Below, one piece after another: positions 51,022-60,083 of a stretch of DNA of 64,000 bases. Both the position numbers and the translations under genes were made by a program. Each line of letters starts with the position of its first letter. The stretch's first letter is position 1. Below the pieces are notes generated by a model that ran no database searches, was not told the DNA's origin, and saw nothing but the letters and a program-made list of their open reading frames with translations. Source of the DNA: an uncultured Winogradskyella sp. (GTDB taxonomy: Bacteria; Bacteroidota; Bacteroidia; Flavobacteriales; Flavobacteriaceae); assembly GCF_947498345.1 (NCBI RefSeq), contig NZ_CANMJY010000010.1, positions 99,661-163,660 of the forward strand, read 5' to 3'.

Positions 51022-52130
51022 TGATTTCTGATACAGGGATGTATCAAAAGGATAGCCATTGGTATGCTTTTGGGCCTGTTGTTACAGAACTGGAATATTG
51101 TTTGTCATTATTTTCAGAAATAACATGGATTGGGTTTAACCGAAATGATCAGTTAAACAATGCATCGTATAAACAAATTAATTCCGATAAAATTAAAGTT
51201 ATTGCGTTGCAAAAAGTTGGTGGACGTAGTTTTTTAAGTAAAATAAATATTCTTATAAATTACCCTAAAATGTGGTCTGTAATCAATCATCAGGTCAAAA
51301 AACATGCTTTTATACATGTAAGGGCACCATCAAATCCCTCAATTATCGCAACACGACTTTCTATAAAATATCCCGATAAAAATTTTTGGTTTAAGTATGC
51401 TGGTAGTTGGGTTGGCAAAACTTCAAAATCCTATAGTTGGCAGCGAAATAAGCTCAAAAGTCTAAAACGCAATAGTAAAATAACAGTTAATGGGTTGTGG
51501 GATAATCAACCTAAGAATATCTTGGCTTTTGATAATCCTTGTTTAGATGATGAAGATAGAGGTTTGGGTAAAACTATTGTTGAGCAAAAAGCAGTTAAAA
51601 AGCCATATAATATTTGCTTTGTTGGTGGTTTAAATGACAATAAAGGAGTGCTAAATTTAATAGAAGCAGTTAAACAACTAGAACCATCTTTAATCAATGA
51701 GATAAATATTGTTGGCGATGGTGTACTGAGAGATACTCTATTTAAAAAAAGTACAGGATTAAACATTAATTTTTATGGGTACTTATCTAAAAAGGACGTT
51801 GTTTCAATTTATACAAAATCCCATTATATTGTTTTGCCTTCCAAAAGCGAAGGATTTCCTAAAGTAATTAGTGAAGCTATGAACTATGGTTGTCTCCCAA
51901 TAGTGTCAAGCGTATCTTGTATTCCTCAAATAATAGGCGAAAATAATGGTTATCTACTGAGAAGTATAGAGGTTAGTAGTATTGTTGAGACATTAATAAG
52001 GGCTTTACAGATTGACGAACATCTTTTTTATAAAATGATAAGCAACAATTACCAAATAGCTAACAGATTCACCTATAAGATATATTTAGATAGAATCAAA
52101 AATGAAATTTTTGAATTAGAGACACTGTAA
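50985..52130 (+). CDS. glycosyltransferase family 4 protein
   Basis: A 381-residue GT-B enzyme. The first domain has YKLLVISDTGMYQKDSHWYAFGPVV and HAFIHVRAPSNPSIIATRL. The second has YNICFVGGLNDNKGVLNLIEAV and PSKSEGFPKVISEAMNYGCLPIVSSVSCIP, with the E-x7-E donor motif. It overlaps the previous GT4 by 37 bases, one of the longest overlaps in the locus. A 93-base gap follows. Confidence 0.92.
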   Translation: MSKHISKGYKLLVISDTGMYQKDSHWYAFGPVVTELEYCLSLFSEITWIGFNRNDQLNNASYKQINSDKIKVIALQKVGGRSFLSKINILINYPKMWSVINHQVKKHAFIHVRAPSNPSIIATRLSIKYPDKNFWFKYAGSWVGKTSKSYSWQRNKLKSLKRNSKITVNGLWDNQPKNILAFDNPCLDDEDRGLGKTIVEQKAVKKPYNICFVGGLNDNKGVLNLIEAVKQLEPSLINEINIVGDGVLRDTLFKKSTGLNINFYGYLSKKDVVSIYTKSHYIVLPSKSEGFPKVISEAMNYGCLPIVSSVSCIPQIIGENNGYLLRSIEVSSIVETLIRALQIDEHLFYKMISNNYQIANRFTYKIYLDRIKNEIFELETL

Positions 52131-52223
52131 TTTTTGTAAATATTTACAATTTACTGAGATACTTTTTTGTGAGCGTATTATTTTATTTAAATTTAGAGCG
52201 CTATTAATCATTATTTTAGGGAG

Positions 52224-53027
52224 TTGATTAGAAGAAGAATCAAAAAAGTTTTAAAAAGGCATCCATTCTTGTACTATACAAGATTTCGACTATTATCTCA
52301 TAATGCCGATACAGAAGAGGTTAATCAAGAAACTTATAATAAATACAATCAAGAAAAGGATATCCCTAAAATCTATTATGAGATCAATAAAGAGATTTTC
52401 AAAAATAAACTACCAGCAACCGAATTAGAAAAAGCAAAACAAATTGCACTATGGCTTAGGTCTAATATTAAAGGCGGTCCTGGTTTGAGTCTTCCTTCAG
52501 ATGAAGCTCTTGTTAGTATGTTAGATGGACGTGGTGGTGTATGTAGCGATTTATCTCAAGTATTTAATAACTTTTGTGTTATTAATGGAATATTAGTAAA
52601 AGAATGGGGTATAACTATAATGCCTTTTGATAAGCGTTATGGTGGGCATGCGGTAAATGAAATCTTTTCTAAAGAAATGAATAAATGGATATTAATAGAT
52701 GTTTCGAGGTGTATATTATTCTATCTAGAAGATAATGTAGAGCCTCTTTCAACATTAGAAGTATTCACAGCAAATGGAAATTTAAGACATTCTTCCTTGT
52801 TAGGTATTGAAAAGGAAGATAAACAATTACAGAATTATTTTTATAATCCATCAGCAACTCCATACCTTATTGTTTCGTACAAAAATAAATTATATGATAG
52901 CTATTTGAGAGGCCTAAAACAATGGTTTCCTATTTTTGTGATTCATTTTTTGGTATATATGACTGGTAGAAGTTATAAATATAAGTTTCCGCTTTCCGAT
53001 TATAATGATTTATTTAAATCTGCTTAA
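52224..53027 (+). CDS. transglutaminase-like domain protein
   Basis: A 267-residue protein with a TTG start and no signal peptide. The papain-like triad of the transglutaminase superfamily is visible: Cys107 in GGVCSDLSQVFNNF, His142 in GGHAVNEIF and Asp159 in WILIDVS, with the usual spacing. Basic residues fill the first 15 positions. Family members act as amide-forming, amide-cleaving or acyl-transfer enzymes, or are inactive scaffolds. In a glycan locus it may add or remove an amino acid or acyl amide. It lies between the last GT4 and the Wzy-like gene. Confidence 0.83.
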   Translation: MIRRRIKKVLKRHPFLYYTRFRLLSHNADTEEVNQETYNKYNQEKDIPKIYYEINKEIFKNKLPATELEKAKQIALWLRSNIKGGPGLSLPSDEALVSMLDGRGGVCSDLSQVFNNFCVINGILVKEWGITIMPFDKRYGGHAVNEIFSKEMNKWILIDVSRCILFYLEDNVEPLSTLEVFTANGNLRHSSLLGIEKEDKQLQNYFYNPSATPYLIVSYKNKLYDSYLRGLKQWFPIFVIHFLVYMTGRSYKYKFPLSDYNDLFKSA

Positions 53028-53067
53028 TTTTATTGCATCTATATAAAGGTTATATAACCCTGTTTTT

Positions 53068-54423
53068 TTGAAGTCAAATAACAAATACGTATTCTTAATT
53101 ATTTTACATGCTGTACTCGGTGTTGTAATTTATTTGGCGCTTCCGGTATCTAAGGTTTATTTTAATCTTGCCTTGCTTTACTTTTTTGTTAATATAATAA
53201 TTAGTCCAAAGAATAAAAAAACAATTGCTGTTTTGCAGGCTTGTGCATATTTTGTAGGTGCAGAAGTACTGTTTAGAATGACTAAAGGCGGATTGGCCTA
53301 TGAAGCTTCAAAATACCTTATTATAGTTTTTGTACTGATTGGTATGTTTTATAAGGGTATCTCAGGAAAAGGTTATTCTTATTTTATTTATTTAGTGCTA
53401 CTTGTACCTTCAGTGATTTTAGCATCTATGAATTTAAGTCTGGAAGCTAACTTTAGAACCAATGTGGCTTTTGTTTTAAGTGGACCAACTTGTTTGGGCT
53501 TAGCTGCTTTATTTGCGTATGATAGAAAGATTTCGATCAATGCCTTAACTAACATTTTAATGTACGCCTCACTACCTATCGTAAGTATGACGATGTATCT
53601 ATATTTCTATAATCCAAGTATAGAAGAAACACTCTCGGGTACATCATCAAATTTCGCAGCCTCAGGTGGATTTGGTCCAAATCAGGTTTCTACTATTCTA
53701 GGTCTTGGTATGATTGTTTTTACGGTACGTCTATTATTGCATTCCCCAACCTTGTTCCTTAAAGTTTTGAATATGTCATTACTAGCTTTAATATCTTTTA
53801 GAGCTGTAGTTACTTTTAGCAGAGGTGGTGTGTTTACTGCAATAATAGTAATTGCAGCTTTTGTAGTATTGTTGTACAATAAGTCCTCGAGAAAACAAAG
53901 AAATCAATTAGCAATATCTTTCTTTTTATTTTTAACTAGCATTATAGTTACATGGATGATTAGTTCAGCCATGACCATGGGTTTAATTGATAAGCGTTAT
54001 GCTAATGAGGATGCTTTAGGAAGAGGTAAAGATGATATAACTACAGGGCGAGTAGAACTCTTTATGGATGAAATAGAAGGCTTTATACAATCACCGTTTT
54101 TAGGGATTGGTGCAAGTAGAGTTAAGGATAGGCGTTTAGGTATGGGAGGTAAAGGTGTGGTATCTCATAACGAAATCAGTAGATTATTATCTGAGCATGG
54201 ACTCATTGGTATTATTATTTTATTGATACTTATATTTACGCCATTATCCTATCGCTCCAGAAATAAGAATAATATATTCTTTTATGCATTCTTGGCTTTT
54301 TGGTTTGCGACGATAAACCACTCAGCAATGAGGATTGCTGCACCTGCATTTCTGTATTCACTATCATTATTAAATGTTAAGTATGAAAAACGTCCTCTAC
54401 ATAGGAAACGTCTTATCAAATAA
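53068..54423 (+). CDS. O-antigen ligase/polymerase family protein (Wzy-like)
   Basis: A 451-residue membrane protein with about ten to eleven hydrophobic segments and a TTG start. A large periplasmic loop before the last helices contains DDITTGRVELFMDEIEG, then SPFLGIGASRVKD and VVSHNEISRLLSEHG. The TGR and SHNxxxRLLSEHG motifs are characteristic of the Wzy_C/WaaL superfamily. A polymerase role is favoured over ligase by its place in a Wza/Wzc locus. The end overlaps the next GT4 gene by about 41 bases. Confidence 0.9.
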   Translation: MKSNNKYVFLIILHAVLGVVIYLALPVSKVYFNLALLYFFVNIIISPKNKKTIAVLQACAYFVGAEVLFRMTKGGLAYEASKYLIIVFVLIGMFYKGISGKGYSYFIYLVLLVPSVILASMNLSLEANFRTNVAFVLSGPTCLGLAALFAYDRKISINALTNILMYASLPIVSMTMYLYFYNPSIEETLSGTSSNFAASGGFGPNQVSTILGLGMIVFTVRLLLHSPTLFLKVLNMSLLALISFRAVVTFSRGGVFTAIIVIAAFVVLLYNKSSRKQRNQLAISFFLFLTSIIVTWMISSAMTMGLIDKRYANEDALGRGKDDITTGRVELFMDEIEGFIQSPFLGIGASRVKDRRLGMGGKGVVSHNEISRLLSEHGLIGIIILLILIFTPLSYRSRNKNNIFFYAFLAFWFATINHSAMRIAAPAFLYSLSLLNVKYEKRPLHRKRLIK

Positions 54424-55390
54424 GGGTAAAACTGTTACTTCAATAGAGGTGCTTGGTAACTTCTTAAGTGGGCTATACCATGTAAAAACCGCGTCTAATA
54501 AATCCAATAAAATTCTAAGATTATTGGATATGACAATGCTAGTACTCAATAATAAAAATAAGACAGATTATGTATTAATTGATACTTATAGTACTGCTAA
54601 TTTTTATTATGCTCTAATTATAGCTCAAATATGCAAGTGGTTTAATATTAAATATATTCCAATTTTAAGAGGAGGTGATTTAGAAAGCAGACTAATTAAA
54701 AATCCTAAAATGAGTCAAGCTATTTTTAAATATGCTTATAAATTAATTGCTCCATCAAGTTTTTTAAAAACTATTTTTAATAAATATGGTTATAGCGATA
54801 TTACTTTTATACCAAATACCATTGAGATAAATAGATACAAATTTAAAAATAGAGAAATTGATACTATTAAACTTCTATGGGTAAGGTCATTTGCCGAGCT
54901 GTATAATCCAAAAATGGCAGTTTTGGTATTAAAGCAACTTATCGAGAAAGGCTACAAAACACAGTTAACAATGGTAGGTCCTGATAACGACGGAACATTA
55001 TCAAAAGTGAAACATCTGGCTGAAGAGAACAATGTAAAGGTTAATTTTACTGGAAAATTATCTAAAAAAGATTGGTTGGCATTATCAGAAAAGAGTAATA
55101 TTTTCATTAATACAACAAATTTCGATAATACACCTGTGAGTGTCATTGAAGCTATGGCATTAGGCTTACCAGTAGTTTCTACTAATGTAGGAGGATTACC
55201 TAATTTAATAATAGACAAAAAAGAAGGAATTTTAGTACCTCCTACTAATGTAGAAGAAATGGTTGATCAAATAATCAATTTAAAAAAAGATAAAAAACTA
55301 AAAGATAGTATGGTTATAAATGCCCGAAAAAAAGTTGAACAATTTGATTGGGAAGTTGTTAAACCTAAATGGGAGGCACTTTTGTCTTGA
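54383..55390 (+). CDS. glycosyltransferase family 4 protein
   Basis: A 335-residue GT-B enzyme; the ATG at 54383 (MKNVLYIGN) is preferred to the one at 54374. Domain 1 has YIPILRGGDLESRLIKN. Domain 2 begins IKLLWVRSFAELYNPKMAVLVL and has NTTNFDNTPVSVIEAMALGLPVVSTNVGG, with the Glu pair. The start overlaps the Wzy-like gene by about 41 bases. It is the seventh GT4 gene of the locus. Confidence 0.92.
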   Translation: MKNVLYIGNVLSNKGKTVTSIEVLGNFLSGLYHVKTASNKSNKILRLLDMTMLVLNNKNKTDYVLIDTYSTANFYYALIIAQICKWFNIKYIPILRGGDLESRLIKNPKMSQAIFKYAYKLIAPSSFLKTIFNKYGYSDITFIPNTIEINRYKFKNREIDTIKLLWVRSFAELYNPKMAVLVLKQLIEKGYKTQLTMVGPDNDGTLSKVKHLAEENNVKVNFTGKLSKKDWLALSEKSNIFINTTNFDNTPVSVIEAMALGLPVVSTNVGGLPNLIIDKKEGILVPPTNVEEMVDQIINLKKDKKLKDSMVINARKKVEQFDWEVVKPKWEALLS

Positions 55391-55445
55391 TTTAAAGTTA
55401 AAAATAAAATGTACTTATTATCTTTACCTATTACTAACCCTCTAC

Positions 55446-56840
55446 ATGAAGCATAAAAAAGGAATTCATTTTGAAGTTTCAGAGCGAAAGATTTTACTTA
55501 GAATCGTGGATCTATCTATGGTTTTTCTTTCCATATATTGCTTAGATCTATTTTTTGATTTTGAATACATTCAATTTAGTCAAGATAATACGGTCGCTCT
55601 AATATTGTTAGGAGTGTATATTACCATTTTCGGAACCGTATTTGAACTCTATGATCTACAAAAAGCAAGTAAGCTAGATACTACATTTAGGAATATAGTT
55701 ATCACAACATCTACAGTTGTATTGTTTTATCTTTTAACACCTGTTCTATCTCCATATTTACCTGAAGAACGTATACAGATAGTGTATTTTTTTATGGCTA
55801 TCATTATTTCCATTTTATTATGGCGATTAGTATATATAAACCTCATTGAATCTCCCAGATTCTATAAGCGTGTCCTTTTGGTAGGAGAGGTTTCTAATAT
55901 TGACGGTTTAATTAAAGCGTTAGATACTTCAGATCCAAATTATAAAATTGTTGGATTTATAAATAGTGAAGTTTCAACATCAGAATCTGTAAAATTTAAA
56001 GGACTTAAAGAGTTTATAGCTAAAGATTTTTTAGAAATTATTGAAAGAGAAAGGATTTCTGAAGTATTAGTTGCAAGCTTTAATACCGAATCCATTATTG
56101 CTGAGGTTTATCACGACTTAATGCTATTAATGGAGCGAGGGTTTAAAATAAGAGAATATACTCAGGTATATGAAGAATTACTCTATAGAGTACCAATTCA
56201 GTTTGTAGGCAAGGACTTTTATAAATACTTCCCATTTAGCAGAAGTAACGAGAATAAACTTTACATTTTTTTTCAACGTGCTTTTGATATTATAATTGCT
56301 ATTTTAGGTCTGATCACCGGATTACTTTTATTACCATTATTGCTTATTGGTAATGCATTAGGTAACCGAGGACCAATATTTTATTCTCAAGAACGAGTTG
56401 GTAGAAACAGTAAGCCATTTAGAATATTAAAGTTGAGAACTATGGTGATCAATGCCGAAAAGGATGGTGTTAAATGGGCTCAAAAAGATGACAAGCGCGT
56501 CACAGCTTTCGGAAGATTTTTAAGACGTTCTCGATTAGATGAAATCCCTCAATTTTTTAATGTTTTAAAAGGTGATATGAGTATTATTGGTCCAAGACCA
56601 GAACGCCCATTTTTTGTAAATGAGCTATCACGTATTATTCCATTTTACGAAACACGTCATATCATTAAACCTGGTCTTACAGGTTGGGCACAGGTTAATA
56701 CAAGATACGGATCGTCTATTGACGATAGTTTAACTAAACTACAATACGATTTATATTATATAAAGCACAGAAGCATCTTCTTAGACTTTAGTATAACGAT
56801 TAAAACTTTAAGTACAATTTTGTATTACAGAGGGCAATAA
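55446..56840 (+). CDS. polyprenyl glycosylphosphotransferase (WcaJ-like sugar transferase)
   Basis: A 464-residue phosphoglycosyl transferase. The ATG at 55446 (MKHKKGIHF) is preferred; the frame is open to 55320. Four N-terminal helices (about 22-150) and a CoA-binding-like middle domain with RVLLVGEVSNIDGL precede the catalytic half. This has a re-entrant helix near IAILGLITGLLLLPLLLIG, then QERVGRNSKPFRILKLRTM, RLDEIPQFFNVL, SIIGPRPERP and KPGLTGWAQV. It attaches sugar-1-phosphate to undecaprenyl phosphate. It ends the locus and converges with the DUF4105 gene, with one base between stops. Confidence 0.95.
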   Translation: MKHKKGIHFEVSERKILLRIVDLSMVFLSIYCLDLFFDFEYIQFSQDNTVALILLGVYITIFGTVFELYDLQKASKLDTTFRNIVITTSTVVLFYLLTPVLSPYLPEERIQIVYFFMAIIISILLWRLVYINLIESPRFYKRVLLVGEVSNIDGLIKALDTSDPNYKIVGFINSEVSTSESVKFKGLKEFIAKDFLEIIERERISEVLVASFNTESIIAEVYHDLMLLMERGFKIREYTQVYEELLYRVPIQFVGKDFYKYFPFSRSNENKLYIFFQRAFDIIIAILGLITGLLLLPLLLIGNALGNRGPIFYSQERVGRNSKPFRILKLRTMVINAEKDGVKWAQKDDKRVTAFGRFLRRSRLDEIPQFFNVLKGDMSIIGPRPERPFFVNELSRIIPFYETRHIIKPGLTGWAQVNTRYGSSIDDSLTKLQYDLYYIKHRSIFLDFSITIKTLSTILYYRGQ

Positions 56841-56841
56841 A

Positions 56842-58011
56842 CTAATTTCTACTATAAAACCTTAACAAATAAATATACCTAAGCGTTAAAGCAATCAGCA
56901 AAGGAATTAAACCTATAGCAAATACTTGAACTCCGATAAGCCAATGCAAAGTTAATAGGCAGAGCATTATAATTAAAAGCTTAAGGTAGGCTTTAAACCA
57001 GTTTTTAATTTGTGTTTTAAAGAGTTGACCTATTACAAATATATTAAGCGGTACAGCCCAAAGTACATTATAATTCTGAGCAGTTGCAGAATGATCAGTT
57101 GTAAACCACAGTAATAAGAGCAATACGCCTATTATTCCCGTAAGAGTAAATAAGGTAATGTCTAACCAATTACTACGTGTTTTATTTTTTGAATCTCTAT
57201 AAGTGATATATAGAATAAGAGCTGCAATTATACCTAGAATCATTAAAGGACTATACAGAAAGTTAGATGCTGATTTTTTAGCTCTATTCTTATATAAAGT
57301 AGATGAATTTTTTATTAGATTTTCTTTGCCATTTATTTTGGCAACATCAAAAAATAAATAGATATACTTCGGCAAAAACATGTATTCCTTTGGTTTAGCT
57401 TCTTTATCAATAACCGCGCCTAATGCTATATCTATTCCTAAGCTTCCCCAGGAATTACGATTTAAATGTTCGTGTATTAATGCTCTAAACGTTTTAGGTT
57501 CAAAATTTTCAGGTAATGTAAAATCTATGTTAGAATTTGTGACTATAGCTGCGACATCTCTTATTCGTGTAGCACAATTGTCATAAAAGAAATCGTATTT
57601 ATATTTTCTATTCTCAGGCTTGTAATTATTTTCTAAAAAATTAAAAAGTTTTTGTTTTTCTTCTAAAGAGAGATTTAATACCTGTTCATCTATACGTCTA
57701 TTATAACTAGAATAGTGGTAGTATATATCAGAAAATTTATGTTTGCTTATAAGGTAGTTTAACTTTCCTCTTGCAAATTTTAAATAGAAATTTGGGGCGT
57801 CAAAATCATATTCTCCATAGCCATACACTAAATCAATACCTTTTTTATTATCTGTAATTCTAAAAGCATTGTGGCCAAAGGAGTCGTTTAATGATTGTCC
57901 TGGGCCAAAAGTTAGTACAGATACTTCTGCTTCTTCAGACAGCGTATGTTGTTGACCAAATATTGCCAATGTTATAAAAAGAAATAGAAAAGAAAGTGTT
58001 TTTTTTACCAA
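56842..58011 (-). CDS. DUF4105 domain-containing membrane protein
   Basis: A 389-residue protein with a signal peptide (1-19, ending FGQQ). The DUF4105/Lnb-N domain (about 25-190) has FGPGQSLNDSFGHNAFRI, VYGYGEYDFDAPNFYLKFARG and YDFFYDNCATRIRD, with a possible catalytic Cys and His. Four to five C-terminal helices (about 250-385) follow. In Bacteroides the Lnb-type protein lyses/transfers lipoprotein acyl chains, so a lipoprotein N-acylation role is possible but unproven. It converges with the WcaJ-like gene. Confidence 0.85.
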   Translation of the reverse strand: MVKKTLSFLFLFITLAIFGQQHTLSEEAEVSVLTFGPGQSLNDSFGHNAFRITDNKKGIDLVYGYGEYDFDAPNFYLKFARGKLNYLISKHKFSDIYYHYSSYNRRIDEQVLNLSLEEKQKLFNFLENNYKPENRKYKYDFFYDNCATRIRDVAAIVTNSNIDFTLPENFEPKTFRALIHEHLNRNSWGSLGIDIALGAVIDKEAKPKEYMFLPKYIYLFFDVAKINGKENLIKNSSTLYKNRAKKSASNFLYSPLMILGIIAALILYITYRDSKNKTRSNWLDITLFTLTGIIGVLLLLLWFTTDHSATAQNYNVLWAVPLNIFVIGQLFKTQIKNWFKAYLKLLIIMLCLLTLHWLIGVQVFAIGLIPLLIALTLRYIYLLRFYSRN

Positions 58012-58089
58012 AATCTAGACTTACTAATTTAATTGATCTATGTGTTATATTCTACTAATAAATGTCCTTGTAGCCATAGGAATACCTAT

Positions 58090-59187
58090 TTATCTAAAAA
58101 CACTAAAATCTATTTTTAAAGAAAATACGTTAGAATATAAAGCTGCACTTTGATCACCTATATCTGTAAAAGCATAATCAAGTTGTATACCTTTATACTT
58201 AAATCCTACGCCAAAATTAGGTTGAAATGTTAGATTTTCAGAATCATCAATTTGTCTTTCATTCTGAAAGTTACCGACTCCACCTCTTAAAAAGACCAGA
58301 TCAGTGTAACCAAATTCAAATCCTAAAGCTGGATTTATACTTGCAAATGAGGTGGAAAATACATCATTATTCTCTTCAAAACGTACATTTAGATTGGCTG
58401 CTGCTAATAGCGAGTAGTCGTAATGGAAAATCCATTGTTTAGACATTCCAATTTGTAATTTAGGAATTGTAATTTCTGTAGTTTCTGGTAATTCCTGATT
58501 CTGCCCTTCAATTGCTCCGCTAATTCGTTCAAAATTATCTTCGTCAATAGACCAGGAATTATATGTTGTAGTTATGTCTCTTGCCATTAAACCAAACTTC
58601 CATCCCGATTTATTTTCAAACTGTATACCTGCATCGAGTCCAAACCCCCAAGACGAAGCAAAATCGCCAATAATTCGTCGTATTACTTTGGCGTTTACGC
58701 CAAAATTTAAACCATCTAAAGGTAACTTTCTGGCATATGAAAAGGTTAATCCGTAATCTGCAGTAGAGAATGTACTTATTCTGTCATAGTTAATATTACC
58801 TTCATCATCAATCAACTGTGTGGTATCTAAAATATCATCAACACCAAATCTAATTAAAGATACACCAACAGCACTTCTATCATCTAATGGCATACCAAAA
58901 CCTATGTAGTTATAATTGGCTATGTTAGCAAAATAGCTAGAGTGCATCAAAGCCAATTGCTTGTCTTCGAGGTATACCAATCCTGCCGGATTCCAGTATC
59001 CGGAATTTACATCACTGGTTTGTGATACAACAGCATTACTCATACCCAATGCAGCAGCATCCACACCAATATTCATAAATTCATTAGAATACTTTCTTGT
59101 AGTCTGAGCCGAAACAAAAAGTGTAGCAAGTGTTAAGAGAATTACAATGTAATTTTTCAACAGCAATATTTTTTTACAAAGATGCAC
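58090..59187 (-). CDS. PorV/PorQ-family outer-membrane beta-barrel protein
   Basis: A 365-residue protein of the FadL-like PorV/PorQ group, with a signal peptide ending LFVSAQ. The mature start has the conserved NIGVDAAALGMSNAVVSQTSDVNSGYWNPAGL, followed by alternating beta strands and a final Phe-Arg. Homologues include type IX secretion PorV and PorQ, which carry or anchor secreted proteins. Whether this one is part of that machinery is not clear. The open frame begins with GTG at 59187; a TTG at 59160 (MKNYIVILL) gives a more usual signal peptide and may be the true start. Confidence 0.85.
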   Translation of the reverse strand: MHLCKKILLLKNYIVILLTLATLFVSAQTTRKYSNEFMNIGVDAAALGMSNAVVSQTSDVNSGYWNPAGLVYLEDKQLALMHSSYFANIANYNYIGFGMPLDDRSAVGVSLIRFGVDDILDTTQLIDDEGNINYDRISTFSTADYGLTFSYARKLPLDGLNFGVNAKVIRRIIGDFASSWGFGLDAGIQFENKSGWKFGLMARDITTTYNSWSIDEDNFERISGAIEGQNQELPETTEITIPKLQIGMSKQWIFHYDYSLLAAANLNVRFEENNDVFSTSFASINPALGFEFGYTDLVFLRGGVGNFQNERQIDDSENLTFQPNFGVGFKYKGIQLDYAFTDIGDQSAALYSNVFSLKIDFSVFR

Positions 59188-59303
59188 AATTTTTCTATTT
59201 ATTTAACTTCAAAATAAGCTACTTATTGTTTAATAAAGGGGCAATTTGAAAAAAATAACAAGTTAAGCTCAAATACTTTTTTATTTTTACAAAAACTAAG
59301 TCC

Positions 59304-60062
59304 ATGAGTTTAAAACGACATCTACCCAATATAGTTACACTTCTCAATTTGTTTTCGGGTTGTATTGCTGTGGTATTTGCGGTCTATGGAAATTTTGTTG
59401 TGGCTGCAATGTTTGTGTTTTTAGGTATATTTTTTGATTTTTTTGATGGTCTATTAGCACGTAAACTCAATGTGCAAAGTCCCTTAGGAATTCAACTAGA
59501 TTCTTTAGCAGATATGGTTACTAGTGGAGTAGTGCCAGGAATTATTATGTTTAAATTAATTTCCTTAACCGTAGATGCGCCAGATTATTCGACTCACAGT
59601 GATAGTTGGAATTCTATTTTTCATTGGCAAGGTTTTAAATTATCTGTTTTACCGCTTATAGGCTTATTTATTCCGTTAGCATCTGCATATCGCTTAGCCA
59701 GATTCAATTTAGATGAAGACCAGCAAACGTATTTTAAAGGGCTTCCTGTACCAGCAAATACCTTATTGATTTTATCATTACCAATGATTTTAGAGTTTCA
59801 AAATAATGATATTATGAATTCTATTATTATTAATAAGTGGTTTTTAATAGGAATAACACTTTTAAGTTGTTATTTACTCAACTCTAAGATTAAATTATTT
59901 GCGTTAAAGTTTAAAGACTGGAGTTTTAAGAATAATGCAACACGTTATATCTTTTTAATACTTGGTTTAGTGCTATTAATTGTTTTGCAGTTTGCGGCAA
60001 TACCAGTTATTATCATTCTATACATTTTATTATCAGTGTTAAATCAGAAACAAATCAATTAA
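59304..60062 (+). CDS. pssA: CDP-diacylglycerol-serine O-phosphatidyltransferase
   Basis: A 252-residue membrane enzyme that makes phosphatidylserine from CDP-diacylglycerol and serine, the precursor of phosphatidylethanolamine. The CDP-alcohol phosphotransferase motif D-G-x2-A-R-x8-G-x3-D-x3-D is intact in DFFDGLLARKLNVQSPLG and IQLDSLAD (about 47-72). The start LPNIVTLLNLFSGCIAVVFA matches PssA. About six to seven helices are present. The DUF808 gene follows 21 bases later on the same strand. Confidence 0.93.
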   Translation: MSLKRHLPNIVTLLNLFSGCIAVVFAVYGNFVVAAMFVFLGIFFDFFDGLLARKLNVQSPLGIQLDSLADMVTSGVVPGIIMFKLISLTVDAPDYSTHSDSWNSIFHWQGFKLSVLPLIGLFIPLASAYRLARFNLDEDQQTYFKGLPVPANTLLILSLPMILEFQNNDIMNSIIINKWFLIGITLLSCYLLNSKIKLFALKFKDWSFKNNATRYIFLILGLVLLIVLQFAAIPVIIILYILLSVLNQKQIN

Positions 60063-60083
60063 CAAATTTTACTAAATATATAA

